Shown here piece by piece: positions 38,601-46,670 of a stretch of DNA of 64,000 bases; position 1 is the first letter of the stretch, and every line of letters begins with the position of its first letter. A program made the position numbers and the translations under genes. This DNA comes from Candidatus Heimdallarchaeota archaeon. GTDB taxonomy: Archaea > Asgardarchaeota > Heimdallarchaeia > Heimdallarchaeales > Heimdallarchaeaceae. Location: NCBI GenBank assembly GCA_030603365.1, contig JAUVXV010000003.1, positions 62,001-126,000 of the forward strand. The letters run 5' to 3'. The notes beneath the pieces are model-generated. The model did no database searches and was not told the origin of the DNA. It saw only the letters and a list, made by a program, of their open reading frames with translations.

Positions 38601-40427
38601 TGGGATGATGACGATGCAACAGGTGATTCATTAGAATTTGGTGGTATTTTAACTGGTGGATATTTGCTAGTAGATATTGTGCCACCAGAAGATGGCCGTC
38701 ATTATCTAAGAGTAGTTTTAACAGATAATACGATAAGTAGTCAACCAAATTTTATAGAATATATTTTCAACATTACTGTAAATGATATTAATATTGATAT
38801 TACTGAACCTAATCCTGAAATGTGGGTTGAGGAAGCAGATTTCTTGTCTTACCATCATAGAATGAACTATACTGATTCATTTAGTTTTACTGTTAATATC
38901 ACAGATACAGTAGATGGTTTAGAAATTCCAGATTTGCAAAATAGAACTATTTCAAGAGTATATAATCTCTTAGCAAGCATTGTTCAACTTGACAATACTA
39001 TCTATGAATGTACTATTGTAGCTACTAATGTTACAAATGGTCTTGAAACACATATAGATTTTGAATTTTACTTAATCGACGGTGGTTCTCAGAAGCTAAG
39101 GTTTTACTTGATTGTAGATAAAAAACTTGGTAGTCTGGAAATACTTGATAAAACAGAACTTACAGTTCAATACGATGAGGATATCGATGTTTACATTGGG
39201 TTAAAAGATCATCTTAGTCAAAATCTTTCAATTATTTATGTTGAAGTCAACTCTCTGATTACTAGTTTTTACAATATAGAAAATACTACAGAATTCTGGT
39301 TCAGATATTCAACACATGGGTTAGAAGAAGGAGAGCATGCAATTACCATTTATGCAGAGAGTACATTTTATTATGCAAAATTGGAAGGTAATTTGACTTT
39401 CGAATTTACAGTCACTCCACTACCCATTTTCATAGATATACAAGTCTCCAATTCTACTGTTTTAGAAGGAACAGAATTTACAATAACTGCAGCATTAACC
39501 TTCCAAAATGGAACAGGATTTGCTGGACAACTTTTACACTTCTTTGTATACTCATATTCGTATGAAACAACAACAGGAGAAGTTTCAGCAGCAATCCCAA
39601 CAAATTATACAACTTATATTATATCAAACAGAACAACCAACATCAATGGTATAGCAACCATAATATTTACTATGTCAACTGAAATTGATTATGTCCTTAT
39701 TGCAGTTACTTATGATGGTGGTGATTTTGTTGACACTTCATACTCTGAATTTGATGAGAAGGTAGTTAAAATTTTTCTACCTGGTTTTCCAAGTTGGTTA
39801 CTTTATACTTTGATTGGTGGAAGTCTATTTGTAATTTTAATAATCTCCCTCATTGTTTATCGAGTAACACGAGGTAAACCATTCGAAGAAGTAATGGAAA
39901 TCGTAACAATTGATGAGATAAAAGAACGATATGAGACTTTATCACCTGGCGTGATTCTAACAATATTTGATCAGAAAAAAGGACCAATACCTCTTATTGC
40001 ATCTCATTCTCTAGACACAACTAGATATCTTGGTCGTATGCAGATTGGTGTTGAAAATTTTATGCTTAAAATAGCTGATCAAGCTTATAGCTCTCTAGGT
40101 TTTGAGGAGCATGATGTTGGAAGAAGAGTAGGTTCGATAATTCTTCCTACAGAGAAGATGATAGGATTTGTTCATGGTGTTCAACTCCCTAATAAGATGG
40201 CTCGAGGTGGTTTTGAAAATCTATCATTAATTGTTCTTGCAGATTCGGAATTTGGTAACTTATTACTAAATTATCAAGAATATATTTATGATGAAATTGA
40301 TGTTATTATTGAAGCTTTGAAGACTAAGAAGCATTTGAAACAAGTTGAAGAATTACTGCGAATAGTTAGACATAAATCAGTTAAGGTCATGCTTACCGCA
40401 GAAAAAGTTGAACAAAAGAAAGGATAA
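35601..40427 (+). CDS. Giant Ig-like cell-surface protein with cytoplasmic longin-like domain (receptor-like, copy 2)
   Basis: The 1,608-residue paralogue of the upstream gene has the same plan: signal peptide, Ig-like array with YQWN, YMWD, YNWD, YVWD, YSWS and YYWD motifs, a span at about 1397-1420, and a cytoplasmic domain. The cytoplasmic part is far more conserved between the two than the ectodomains (GRRVGSIxLPxEKM, HGxQLPN, ARGGFENLSLIVLADSE). This suggests a shared inner partner and divergent outer ligands. GAAGGAGGATTAAA is a strong ribosome site 14 bases after the previous stop, so both are co-transcribed. Confidence 0.75.
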   Translation: MTRNNNKIFGLILIILCFNTVTHQEILNTESTNSDVENLLNDPPYTPSFPGYVDKAENPDDSSLITNTEIEGEFQTLAFFPGGTGKIYGESRVGETLINDPAGEDPYDRRNIFEWVTYDDIKDDGTLNKEMYWRALSDEPLTWPNSTDWFYMRERNSPHEPSKIYSPVFTEDYEITGRVYWLSWFESNDDPPFSEAINIGYRQSLYLFNPADPSNPTLLASIQSIYYEPNIWAGQRTHFADLVGTTLIPAGYRLRWDIEIRFSLVPSAGSFLQYTGYLHTGGGSTTWTIDDPDPIYDSTYTINNVTRMSGIQLRMRSKGYPTINVLGATDNAVYQVLQNMTIDVTDGSISSYQWNGGSWTSFSDLTTTSLPDNHGWNELEIKASDPVFNNTKIVTYIFGYDKSLINVVLNSPLTNGSTITGGTTIDLDVFSVNLTEYMWDNNGTWVLLESPYNISAPDFDGEHILTVRTSDFYTIESVVYIFVFDSTNPIIQLYNVVNDTTHAPNKVIEFNITDNSAIQTAYYNWDSGTDQLWTPAQGTIYQTSLPIGIGYHELVTKANDTFGHYTEQFYRFYTDDQLFLLELAELRNDSYYLGGDDVVINVQKSNGTIKYVWDSGTIKDGSIIASQMTLTGVDAMPTTAGPHNLTIITFDLIGTMYVFYFNFIVDLEAPIIDGSIVSLYNDTRFTTDNTMEFIITDNYTRTNQLIIYISIDGKANQTLNSPFELHLYTFNDATHYFTIYVYDLAGNYAIQTIFFHIDTLAPIIEIDIPSMIVFQETNYVTTGAEVIVTVDDLDPLVDTFYSWSGAANSSFSGSITLSYGDSTGDLLIFANDSLGHLDYYTIILIIDNTAPQLFLSSPNVLDEINRFTDLEFDINEENIQTVNSIGYYWDKLPFYYFNTTYDSYDSFALRIPSLFFDGPGAYVTGNTATLVIELYDILGHSVFGSFDFIIDRDAPIPGLYLNESGVITQLEEGIIYTSLGETPLLYKNDTNDDIADLYWIWDDDDATGDSLEFGGILTGGYLLVDIVPPEDGRHYLRVVLTDNTISSQPNFIEYIFNITVNDINIDITEPNPEMWVEEADFLSYHHRMNYTDSFSFTVNITDTVDGLEIPDLQNRTISRVYNLLASIVQLDNTIYECTIVATNVTNGLETHIDFEFYLIDGGSQKLRFYLIVDKKLGSLEILDKTELTVQYDEDIDVYIGLKDHLSQNLSIIYVEVNSLITSFYNIENTTEFWFRYSTHGLEEGEHAITIYAESTFYYAKLEGNLTFEFTVTPLPIFIDIQVSNSTVLEGTEFTITAALTFQNGTGFAGQLLHFFVYSYSYETTTGEVSAAIPTNYTTYIISNRTTNINGIATIIFTMSTEIDYVLIAVTYDGGDFVDTSYSEFDEKVVKIFLPGFPSWLLYTLIGGSLFVILIISLIVYRVTRGKPFEEVMEIVTIDEIKERYETLSPGVILTIFDQKKGPIPLIASHSLDTTRYLGRMQIGVENFMLKIADQAYSSLGFEEHDVGRRVGSIILPTEKMIGFVHGVQLPNKMARGGFENLSLIVLADSEFGNLLLNYQEYIYDEIDVIIEALKTKKHLKQVEELLRIVRHKSVKVMLTAEKVEQKKG

Positions 40428-40525
40428 TTCTTCTTCTTTTTACCGCCTTTATCGATATATTATTATTGTATTTTCCGACAATTATCATAAAGGTTATATT
40501 AACACTAGTAATTAGAGGCTCAATT

Positions 40526-42421
40526 ATGTCCTATCTCTTCGATGAACTATCAGGAAAAGAAGACAGCAAAGCTACAGTTGAAGATAAGATTCTTCTTATG
40601 GGTCTTCAAGCTGCAGGAAAAACTGCTATCAAAGACGTTGTCTTCTTCAACAAACAACCTGAAGAAGTTAACGATTATATGGCTACAGTACACTATCAAA
40701 GACAGTTCATTGATGAAGAACAAAAAAGTATGATTATAGACTCTGGTGGACAAGAAAGTTATTGGAATGAAGCTGTTACTCATTTTAGACATCTTGTTTT
40801 TTCCAATGTTAAGTTGTTAGTATGGATTGTAGATGTTACAAAACCAGAATTATTCGAAGAATCAGAAAGACGATTCAGTTTTACAATACGACAATATAAA
40901 AAAGAGAATCCAGATGGAAGCATCACTGTTTTATGCCACAAAGTTGATTTAGTTACTCCAGAAAAAATGATTGTAATTCATCAACATGTTAGAGATATGT
41001 TCAGTGATCCTCGTTTTGAAGTTGATTTCGAAAATACTAGTATCTACTACTCTGACAGTCTCAAAGAATTATTATTTACTATAATGGATGAAGCTGGTAT
41101 TAACACTAAACGATTCGAACTTATCTCTAATCTTGGTCAGAAAGTTGAAGAGAGTGATGAATTCCAGAGTTATGTTATGGAACATCAGGAAGATCCAAGA
41201 GTCCAACAGTTACGTGATTATTTAAATCCTGAACCTGAAGCTCTACTTCCTTCTTTTGGAAAATTAACTTTGCAATTCGATCTGAAAGAGTATGACATTG
41301 TTGAAATAGTACTTATTGAAAAAGAAACGAATTCTCCCATAGTTGGAGCTTCATCTCAAGCTAATGTAACTGCTGAAAATTCCATGGAATATCTTATTGG
41401 TCTTCATGATTTTAAGAATAAGTTAAAAGAAAATGGAGAAAGTATAGACCCAACAGGGACAGTGTTTACATCATCTACAGGAAAAGTACATGCATTGGTG
41501 TTCAGTCTTGATGTTAATTATCTCCTTATTACTTCTTTCGATCCAATAACTGACGAGAGGAAAGAATTACTTTTTGAGCTAATCCTTAGATTCGCTCAAT
41601 CAACAACTGCAGCTGCAGAAGCTCCTCCTCCTCCTAGTGCTCCAGCTGTTATTGAAGAACCAGTTGCTCAACCCGATCCAATCGCTGAACAACCTGTTGC
41701 ACAACCAGAACCAGTTAAAGCAGCTGAAGAAGTGGCAGTTGCTCAAGAAACAATTGAGGTTCAAGAAGAAATTCCAGTTGAAGTAGCGGCTCCATTAGAA
41801 GTTGAAACTGCTGTCCCGGAAGCAAAACCAATTAAAATTGAAGAGATATTAACTGCTGAAGAAAAAGATGCAGGATTTTTCGAACCAGCTATAGTTGGGG
41901 ATGAATTTCTAGGTAAGGAAGAGCCTGTTACAGTAGTTGAATCTGAACCAATTCCTGCCACAACGGAAGAAGTTACAAAAATCTCTCAACCTGAGGTACA
42001 AGAGAAAGTTGCTGAAGCTGTTTCTGGAGAAAGAGAAGTTAAAATTGAAGACCCAGTTCCAGTTGTAACACCTCCAACACCTCAACCTGCTAAAGTTGTT
42101 GAAGAAGGTGTTCCTGAACCTCCCAAAGTTGAACTTGAACCTGAACCAACTCCTATTACTGAGGAACCTAAGGTAGAACTAATTCCTGTTCTAGCTGAAG
42201 TAGGAACACCCAAACAAGATCCAGTTGAAGCTACAGGAGATGGATTAACGATTAATTTTTCAGCTGATGATATCAAAAACTTTGCAAACTTCTTAGTTCA
42301 GAAAAAAGAAATAATTCTAGATGAATCTATAAATATCGAAGATATTAAAGGACTGTCCAATTTCTTATTTAAAGGGATAACAGAAGATAAAGAAGAACAA
42401 AAAGAAGAAGAATCAGACTAA
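40526..42421 (+). CDS. Rag/Gtr-like GTPase with long disordered Pro/Glu/Val-rich tail
   Basis: G1 is GLQAAGKT, G3 DSGGQES and G4 HKVD. The HKxD form of G4 is a hallmark of Rag/Gtr GTPases. A roadblock-like segment follows at about residues 250-360 (LPSFGKLTLQFDLKEYD, TSSTGKVHALVFSL). A low-complexity tail rich in Pro, Glu, Val and Ala spans about 375-570, then an acidic helix. The ATG at 40526 carries GAGG nearby; the open frame extends upstream to a TTG at 40466 only as shadow. It ends two bases before the convergent Rag-like gene. Confidence 0.82.
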   Translation: MSYLFDELSGKEDSKATVEDKILLMGLQAAGKTAIKDVVFFNKQPEEVNDYMATVHYQRQFIDEEQKSMIIDSGGQESYWNEAVTHFRHLVFSNVKLLVWIVDVTKPELFEESERRFSFTIRQYKKENPDGSITVLCHKVDLVTPEKMIVIHQHVRDMFSDPRFEVDFENTSIYYSDSLKELLFTIMDEAGINTKRFELISNLGQKVEESDEFQSYVMEHQEDPRVQQLRDYLNPEPEALLPSFGKLTLQFDLKEYDIVEIVLIEKETNSPIVGASSQANVTAENSMEYLIGLHDFKNKLKENGESIDPTGTVFTSSTGKVHALVFSLDVNYLLITSFDPITDERKELLFELILRFAQSTTAAAEAPPPPSAPAVIEEPVAQPDPIAEQPVAQPEPVKAAEEVAVAQETIEVQEEIPVEVAAPLEVETAVPEAKPIKIEEILTAEEKDAGFFEPAIVGDEFLGKEEPVTVVESEPIPATTEEVTKISQPEVQEKVAEAVSGEREVKIEDPVPVVTPPTPQPAKVVEEGVPEPPKVELEPEPTPITEEPKVELIPVLAEVGTPKQDPVEATGDGLTINFSADDIKNFANFLVQKKEIILDESINIEDIKGLSNFLFKGITEDKEEQKEEESD

Positions 42422-42423
42422 GT

Positions 42424-43653
42424 TTAAACTGGTCTGCTGTCATCATATCTTCTATATTCTAAATCTCCATCAAGAAAGATTGGTATTTCTCTTATACCTT
42501 CTACACATTCATGTAATGGGAACATCTCAACTGATGTTGCACCAAATCCTTTTTGGACTTTAATACCTCTTTCAAGATTTTCAGAATTTTCTACTGCAAC
42601 ATCGATTATAGATTTCTGAAGATTACGACCACAAATATCACATTTAAATGAGATTGACTGTTCTACTCTTCTTTCAATTGTTTCACCTTTCTCAAGACCT
42701 TTTTTGAGTAGGTAATCTACTAAAGTGCCTTTCATCTTTATTCTTGCTCTTCCTATTAGTTCATCTGCTTGGAAAAGCTCTTTCATCTCAGCGGCAAGAT
42801 TCATGAAGTATTCTATCTCTTCATCTACTGAATGCTGAGGAGGAAAGACAGTTGTTAGAATAAGATCTTGATCTACTTCTCTCATATATACTCTGTTTTC
42901 ATCAAATGAGAATGTCACATAATCTAATTGTAATGTTGGTGAAAACATCTTGGCAAGATCATTTTTTAGTTTAACAAAATTGAATCCTGTATATCTCTCT
43001 GGTTGAGAATAGAGCATTAGACCTTGAGCAGTTGATAATGAAAGAAAAACCAAATCTTGTTTGCTAAAAGCTTCCTTAATTTTAACAGACTTTGTATCAT
43101 CTTTTGGAAAGACATATGCAATCACTTGTTGCATTGCGTCCCAGATTGTATCTTCAAAGATTGAAGTTGCAAATAGATCAGCATTCGTAAATTTGTCAAT
43201 CTCAAAAATATCTTTTATTGATTGTAAAACAGGTTCTCTTTTATTTGGTGGAACAACATCCATTTTATGTGCAAAAACATAAATTCTTGCTCCCTCTGAT
43301 AGTTGTTTAGCGTTTTCCATTGTCAGATCAAAATAATACTTAGATCTCATAATGTTTGAAGCATCAGAAATATCGATAACGAAAATGAATGCTTTTACAT
43401 CACTGAAGGTTCTTTCTTTGTATTGTTCAAATACTTCATTCAAGTAATTGGATTGCCCTCCAACATCAAATAGGTTAATGGCACTTCCTGCAAGATTGAA
43501 CAGTTTTCTGTTAATACGAACAGTCGCAGGGTTCATTGATGTTGCTTCTGGAGCAAAGCCTTCGAAAACTACTTGACGTATAGAAGTTTTACCAGACTGA
43601 GATAAGCCAAGAACGACAATTTTGGATTCTAATTCATTTCCACCAGTGTACAT
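42424..43653 (-). CDS. Rag/Gtr-like GTPase with C-terminal roadblock-like and zinc-binding segments
   Basis: G1 GLSQSGKTS is near residue 14, G3 DVGGQSNYLNEVF and G4 HKMD. These mirror eukaryotic RagA (DCGGQ, HKMD). Residues 200-310 form a mixed alpha/beta domain like the Rag C-terminal roadblock region. From about residue 335, CDICGRNLQ and a later HEC suggest a zinc site absent from RagA. It is convergent with the other Rag-like gene. A heterodimer with it, as in Gtr1/Gtr2, is inference. Confidence 0.85.
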   Translation of the reverse strand: MYTGGNELESKIVVLGLSQSGKTSIRQVVFEGFAPEATSMNPATVRINRKLFNLAGSAINLFDVGGQSNYLNEVFEQYKERTFSDVKAFIFVIDISDASNIMRSKYYFDLTMENAKQLSEGARIYVFAHKMDVVPPNKREPVLQSIKDIFEIDKFTNADLFATSIFEDTIWDAMQQVIAYVFPKDDTKSVKIKEAFSKQDLVFLSLSTAQGLMLYSQPERYTGFNFVKLKNDLAKMFSPTLQLDYVTFSFDENRVYMREVDQDLILTTVFPPQHSVDEEIEYFMNLAAEMKELFQADELIGRARIKMKGTLVDYLLKKGLEKGETIERRVEQSISFKCDICGRNLQKSIIDVAVENSENLERGIKVQKGFGATSVEMFPLHECVEGIREIPIFLDGDLEYRRYDDSRPV

Positions 43654-44054
43654 GTACCTTCATGTCTAAACCTATTATTTCCTTATAAAATGTTTATGTT
43701 ACTCCTAAATTATAAGTAGATGGTTTCAAACTTTATTAGAACGAATTTCATGATTTTGTTCTAGATAGTTTGTCTGAAGGTCTCCTTCTTGTAAGATGGG
43801 GTTTCGAATCATGAACTCTTACTGGCTAACACGACCACCTTCTTGAATAGGGCACCTTTTTGAAAGGTATCAGTCTTTACAGCAAAATGCAACAAGAATT
43901 ATAAGTGTGATAGTATGATGGGGATTGAGTAATATGAACAGAAGAATGATCAAGTTAGTTTTTCCAGTATTTCTCTTTTCTCTTACACTTTGCGTTGTCT
44001 CAGTATAGAGAAAATATGCAAAAAGATAATAACATCTTTCTTCACATTTTAGTT
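43654..44054. other. Intergenic region with hairpins and a micro-ORF
   Basis: This 401-base gap holds several inverted repeats. TTCATGATT (43747-43755) pairs with AATCATGAA (43807-43815). GAAGG/CCTTC lies inside at 43776-43788, and ACCTTT/AAAGGT at 43854-43868. It also holds a 24-codon ORF. A structured RNA is possible, but nothing matches a known RNA family by eye. Confidence 0.4.
43934..44008 (+). CDS. Micro-ORF encoding only a signal-peptide-like segment (24 aa)
   Basis: The 24 residues consist of a basic start (NRRMIKL) and a hydrophobic core, then a TAG. This looks like the signal peptide of a secreted protein whose body is missing. It may be a decayed gene, or a small membrane peptide. 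I have no evidence of expression. Confidence 0.25.
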   Translation: MNRRMIKLVFPVFLFSLTLCVVSV

Positions 44055-45497
44055 ATGGCCTACGATGTGATTGTAATAGGTTCAGGTTTGGGTGGATTGG
44101 TGGCAGCCGCGAAACTTGCTAAAGAGGGGAAGAAAGTTCTTGTTGTTGAACAGCATTCCAGTATAGGAGGATATGCAACCTGCTTTACAAAGAAAAATTT
44201 CACTGTCGATGTAGGTTTCCATTCTATGGATGGGCTCTATGTTCAAGATCCCAAAATAAAAGTTTTCGAAGATTTAGATGTTTATATTAATATCGAGTTC
44301 ATTAAAATCCCAACAGGTTATTTCAGATTTACTAATGAGAGAGTTGATTTTACTTTACCTGATACAGTTGATGAAGCTATTACCGAACTTAAACAACAAT
44401 TTCCAGAAGAAGAAAAGGGTATTCGTACTTTCTTTAAAACCATTGAAAACATATCAACATCAAAGTGGAGTAATAAATCAGTAGGAGAAATGTTAGATTC
44501 ATTATTTCGAAATGATGATATTAAATTAGTCTTAACAGGGGCAATGTTATATTATGGTGATGATCCTTATACTACTTCAGCTAAAGCATTCTCAACTGCA
44601 GTTTCAAGGATATTCAAAGGAGGAAATCATTACATAAAGGGAGGTTCGTTGAAACTTACAGATTATTTTGCAAATTTTATTAAAGAACATGGGGGTACTA
44701 TTACTTTAAATAAAAAAGTTACAAAAATTCTTACTGACTCTCTTGGTTTAATTACAGGAGTTGAATATGAGTCAACTTCTAATGATGATACTGTGAAAAC
44801 TCAAGTTGATGCTAACTTTGTTATTCTAAATGCTTCAGTACCTCAAGTAGCAAATGTTTTGTTACCTGAAAATGAGACTACCTCTCTATTAAGAGAAGCA
44901 GTTAAACAAATGAAATTAGGCCATTCTGTTCTGAATGTCTATTTAGGGTTTGATACTCCCCTTGATAAATTAGGTCACAAAGATTATCTTACCGTTGTAA
45001 ACGACCAAAGTGTTTTCAAGCTTAGTGATGTATTTGGGAACAATAATACAGGTTATTCAAAAAGGAATTTTCTCTTTGTAGATTACAGTCAAATTGATAG
45101 TGGGATGGCCCCATATGGGAAAAGTACGGGTGTTATTAGTACAATTGATTATATAGAAAATTGGTCTAAGTTGGATGAAGACAATTATAAGTCAAAGAAA
45201 AAGCAAGTTGAAACAGAATTCATTGAAAGATTAGACAAACTCATTCCAGGTGTTAAAGATCACATAGAGTTCGTTAGTGTTGCAACACCAAAAACAATGA
45301 AAAGATATACACTCAATCCAAAAGGATCAATCATTGGATTTGCTCGAACACCAATCCAAGTGGAAATGTACCCTCTAAAATCACCAATAAAGAACTTGTA
45401 TTTCTCATCTACTTGGTCAATTCCAGATGGAGGGTTTACTTCAATAATAGAAGCTGGATGGAATAGTGCTGTTTCAATATTAAGAAAAAGAAGATAG
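44055..45497 (+). CDS. Phytoene desaturase/RetSat-like FAD oxidoreductase
   Basis: The Rossmann motif GSGLGGLVAAAKLAKEGKKV is at residues 8-27, followed by EQHSSIGGYAT, and the C-terminal GWNSAVSIL block closes the FAD site. It belongs to the COG1233 carotenoid/retinoid oxidoreductase group (CrtI, CrtISO, RetSat). In archaea, related enzymes act on isoprenoids, including reduction of lipid chains. The substrate cannot be named. The frame extends upstream to 43995, but the FAD motif sits normally relative to ATG 44055. Confidence 0.8.
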   Translation: MAYDVIVIGSGLGGLVAAAKLAKEGKKVLVVEQHSSIGGYATCFTKKNFTVDVGFHSMDGLYVQDPKIKVFEDLDVYINIEFIKIPTGYFRFTNERVDFTLPDTVDEAITELKQQFPEEEKGIRTFFKTIENISTSKWSNKSVGEMLDSLFRNDDIKLVLTGAMLYYGDDPYTTSAKAFSTAVSRIFKGGNHYIKGGSLKLTDYFANFIKEHGGTITLNKKVTKILTDSLGLITGVEYESTSNDDTVKTQVDANFVILNASVPQVANVLLPENETTSLLREAVKQMKLGHSVLNVYLGFDTPLDKLGHKDYLTVVNDQSVFKLSDVFGNNNTGYSKRNFLFVDYSQIDSGMAPYGKSTGVISTIDYIENWSKLDEDNYKSKKKQVETEFIERLDKLIPGVKDHIEFVSVATPKTMKRYTLNPKGSIIGFARTPIQVEMYPLKSPIKNLYFSSTWSIPDGGFTSIIEAGWNSAVSILRKRR

Positions 45498-45516
45498 TTT
45501 GGATCTTAACTCCTTA

Positions 45517-46512
45517 CTATCTGAATTCAAGTTTGTTTATTTTCAGGAATTCTTCATGAACTAAATGACTCAGTGCAAAAAGAAACTGAGGATAACTCTG
45601 ATTAGGATTCATTTCCTTGTAAGTATCAAGTATAGATTTTTCATGATTAGTCAGATAGAATACTATAAGTTCCTTACAGAGAATTTTGATGTTGGGACTC
45701 AGTTCTTGGAAAATAGTGGCTTGCTCAGTATTAAATCTTCGTAGACCTTCAGAAGATGACTTTGGAAAAGCGATTGTGGAATTAACAAGGAGATCTAACT
45801 CGACAAGATTTCTTTCTGTAGGTTCTTCAACGATATTATCATCTATGAATTCAGCAATTAATTTCAAAACCACTTCATCTAGATATACTAGTGATTCAAG
45901 AGTATCTGCTATATGTTGTATCCATTTTCTAGCTTCAGTAAATGGAAAAGATTTTTGTCCTTGTTTTGAAGCTGTTTTTAGTTGATGTTTCCACTCCTTA
46001 TAGATCCGATCTACTATTTTGGCAGAAATAAAAACTTGTATCTCAATAAACCCTAGAGTTGACTTTATTGTAATTCTTTTTCCTTCTTCTTTTTTGTCAA
46101 AAGTATATTTGCTGTTTCGGATTTTGTCAGTTATCTCCAAACCTGTGATATTTATCCTTTCGAAAGTTTTAGTGTCAAAGACCTTTTCTACCATTGCAAT
46201 TTTTTGGGGAGTAGGAATTCCAAGTGATTTAAAAATATCTTGTTCATCTTCTCCTGTTGAAAAATCTCTATCAGTTTCATAACCATAGTGAGTCGATTTA
46301 ATGTGAACCTGAGATCTTACTGTAAGAAAATTATCAATAAAACACTTTATTGCAGAGAGATTGTTCTGAGCACAGTTATGGACATCAACAAATTCTAGAA
46401 TTGTTGAAAGAGTATCAGATTTCAGTAGCTTAGATGGAATGTTTAGATTCCGTTGCTTTTGACATTTATTGCATTGATATTCTACCTTTTTTATTCCATT
46501 CTGACTACTCAC
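45517..46512 (-). CDS. Zinc-ribbon protein of unknown function (331 aa)
   Basis: CNKCQKQRNLNIP at about residues 14-26 and CAQNN near residue 47 suggest an N-terminal zinc site. The rest is a soluble alpha/beta then all-helical protein without recognised motifs. GTG 46512 is the start by frame, though an internal start is possible. It converges on the preceding oxidoreductase gene. I cannot assign a function. Confidence 0.55.
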   Translation of the reverse strand: MSSQNGIKKVEYQCNKCQKQRNLNIPSKLLKSDTLSTILEFVDVHNCAQNNLSAIKCFIDNFLTVRSQVHIKSTHYGYETDRDFSTGEDEQDIFKSLGIPTPQKIAMVEKVFDTKTFERINITGLEITDKIRNSKYTFDKKEEGKRITIKSTLGFIEIQVFISAKIVDRIYKEWKHQLKTASKQGQKSFPFTEARKWIQHIADTLESLVYLDEVVLKLIAEFIDDNIVEEPTERNLVELDLLVNSTIAFPKSSSEGLRRFNTEQATIFQELSPNIKILCKELIVFYLTNHEKSILDTYKEMNPNQSYPQFLFALSHLVHEEFLKINKLEFR

Positions 46513-46670
46513 CTGATACCCCCTAGATGTATATGAACTAATTTGCTTATTTTCTTATATATTCTTTTAGATAATTCTAACGAAATTTTACAGCAGATTT
46601 TTTCTTATTTTTTTCATCCGATACTTTAAAAACAACCTTATTTTATTGGGGGTAACAAGGTGTAATTAAT

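Noticed and set aside
40466..40525. Twenty-residue hydrophobic extension of the Rag-like GTPase from TTG 40466
   Set aside because: The ATG at 40526 with GAGG upstream gives a normal GTPase start; the extension lies in the promoter-like spacer.
30089..43653. Eukaryotic contamination as the source of the GTPases
   Set aside because: Genes are intronless, tightly spaced and use archaeal ribosome sites, and they are embedded among Alba, NucS and archaeal EndA genes.
43735..43830. Possible decayed tRNA with GTTTCGAATC T-loop-like sequence
   Set aside because: The T-stem arms do not pair and no acceptor stem or D arm can be drawn, so the T-loop resemblance is likely chance.
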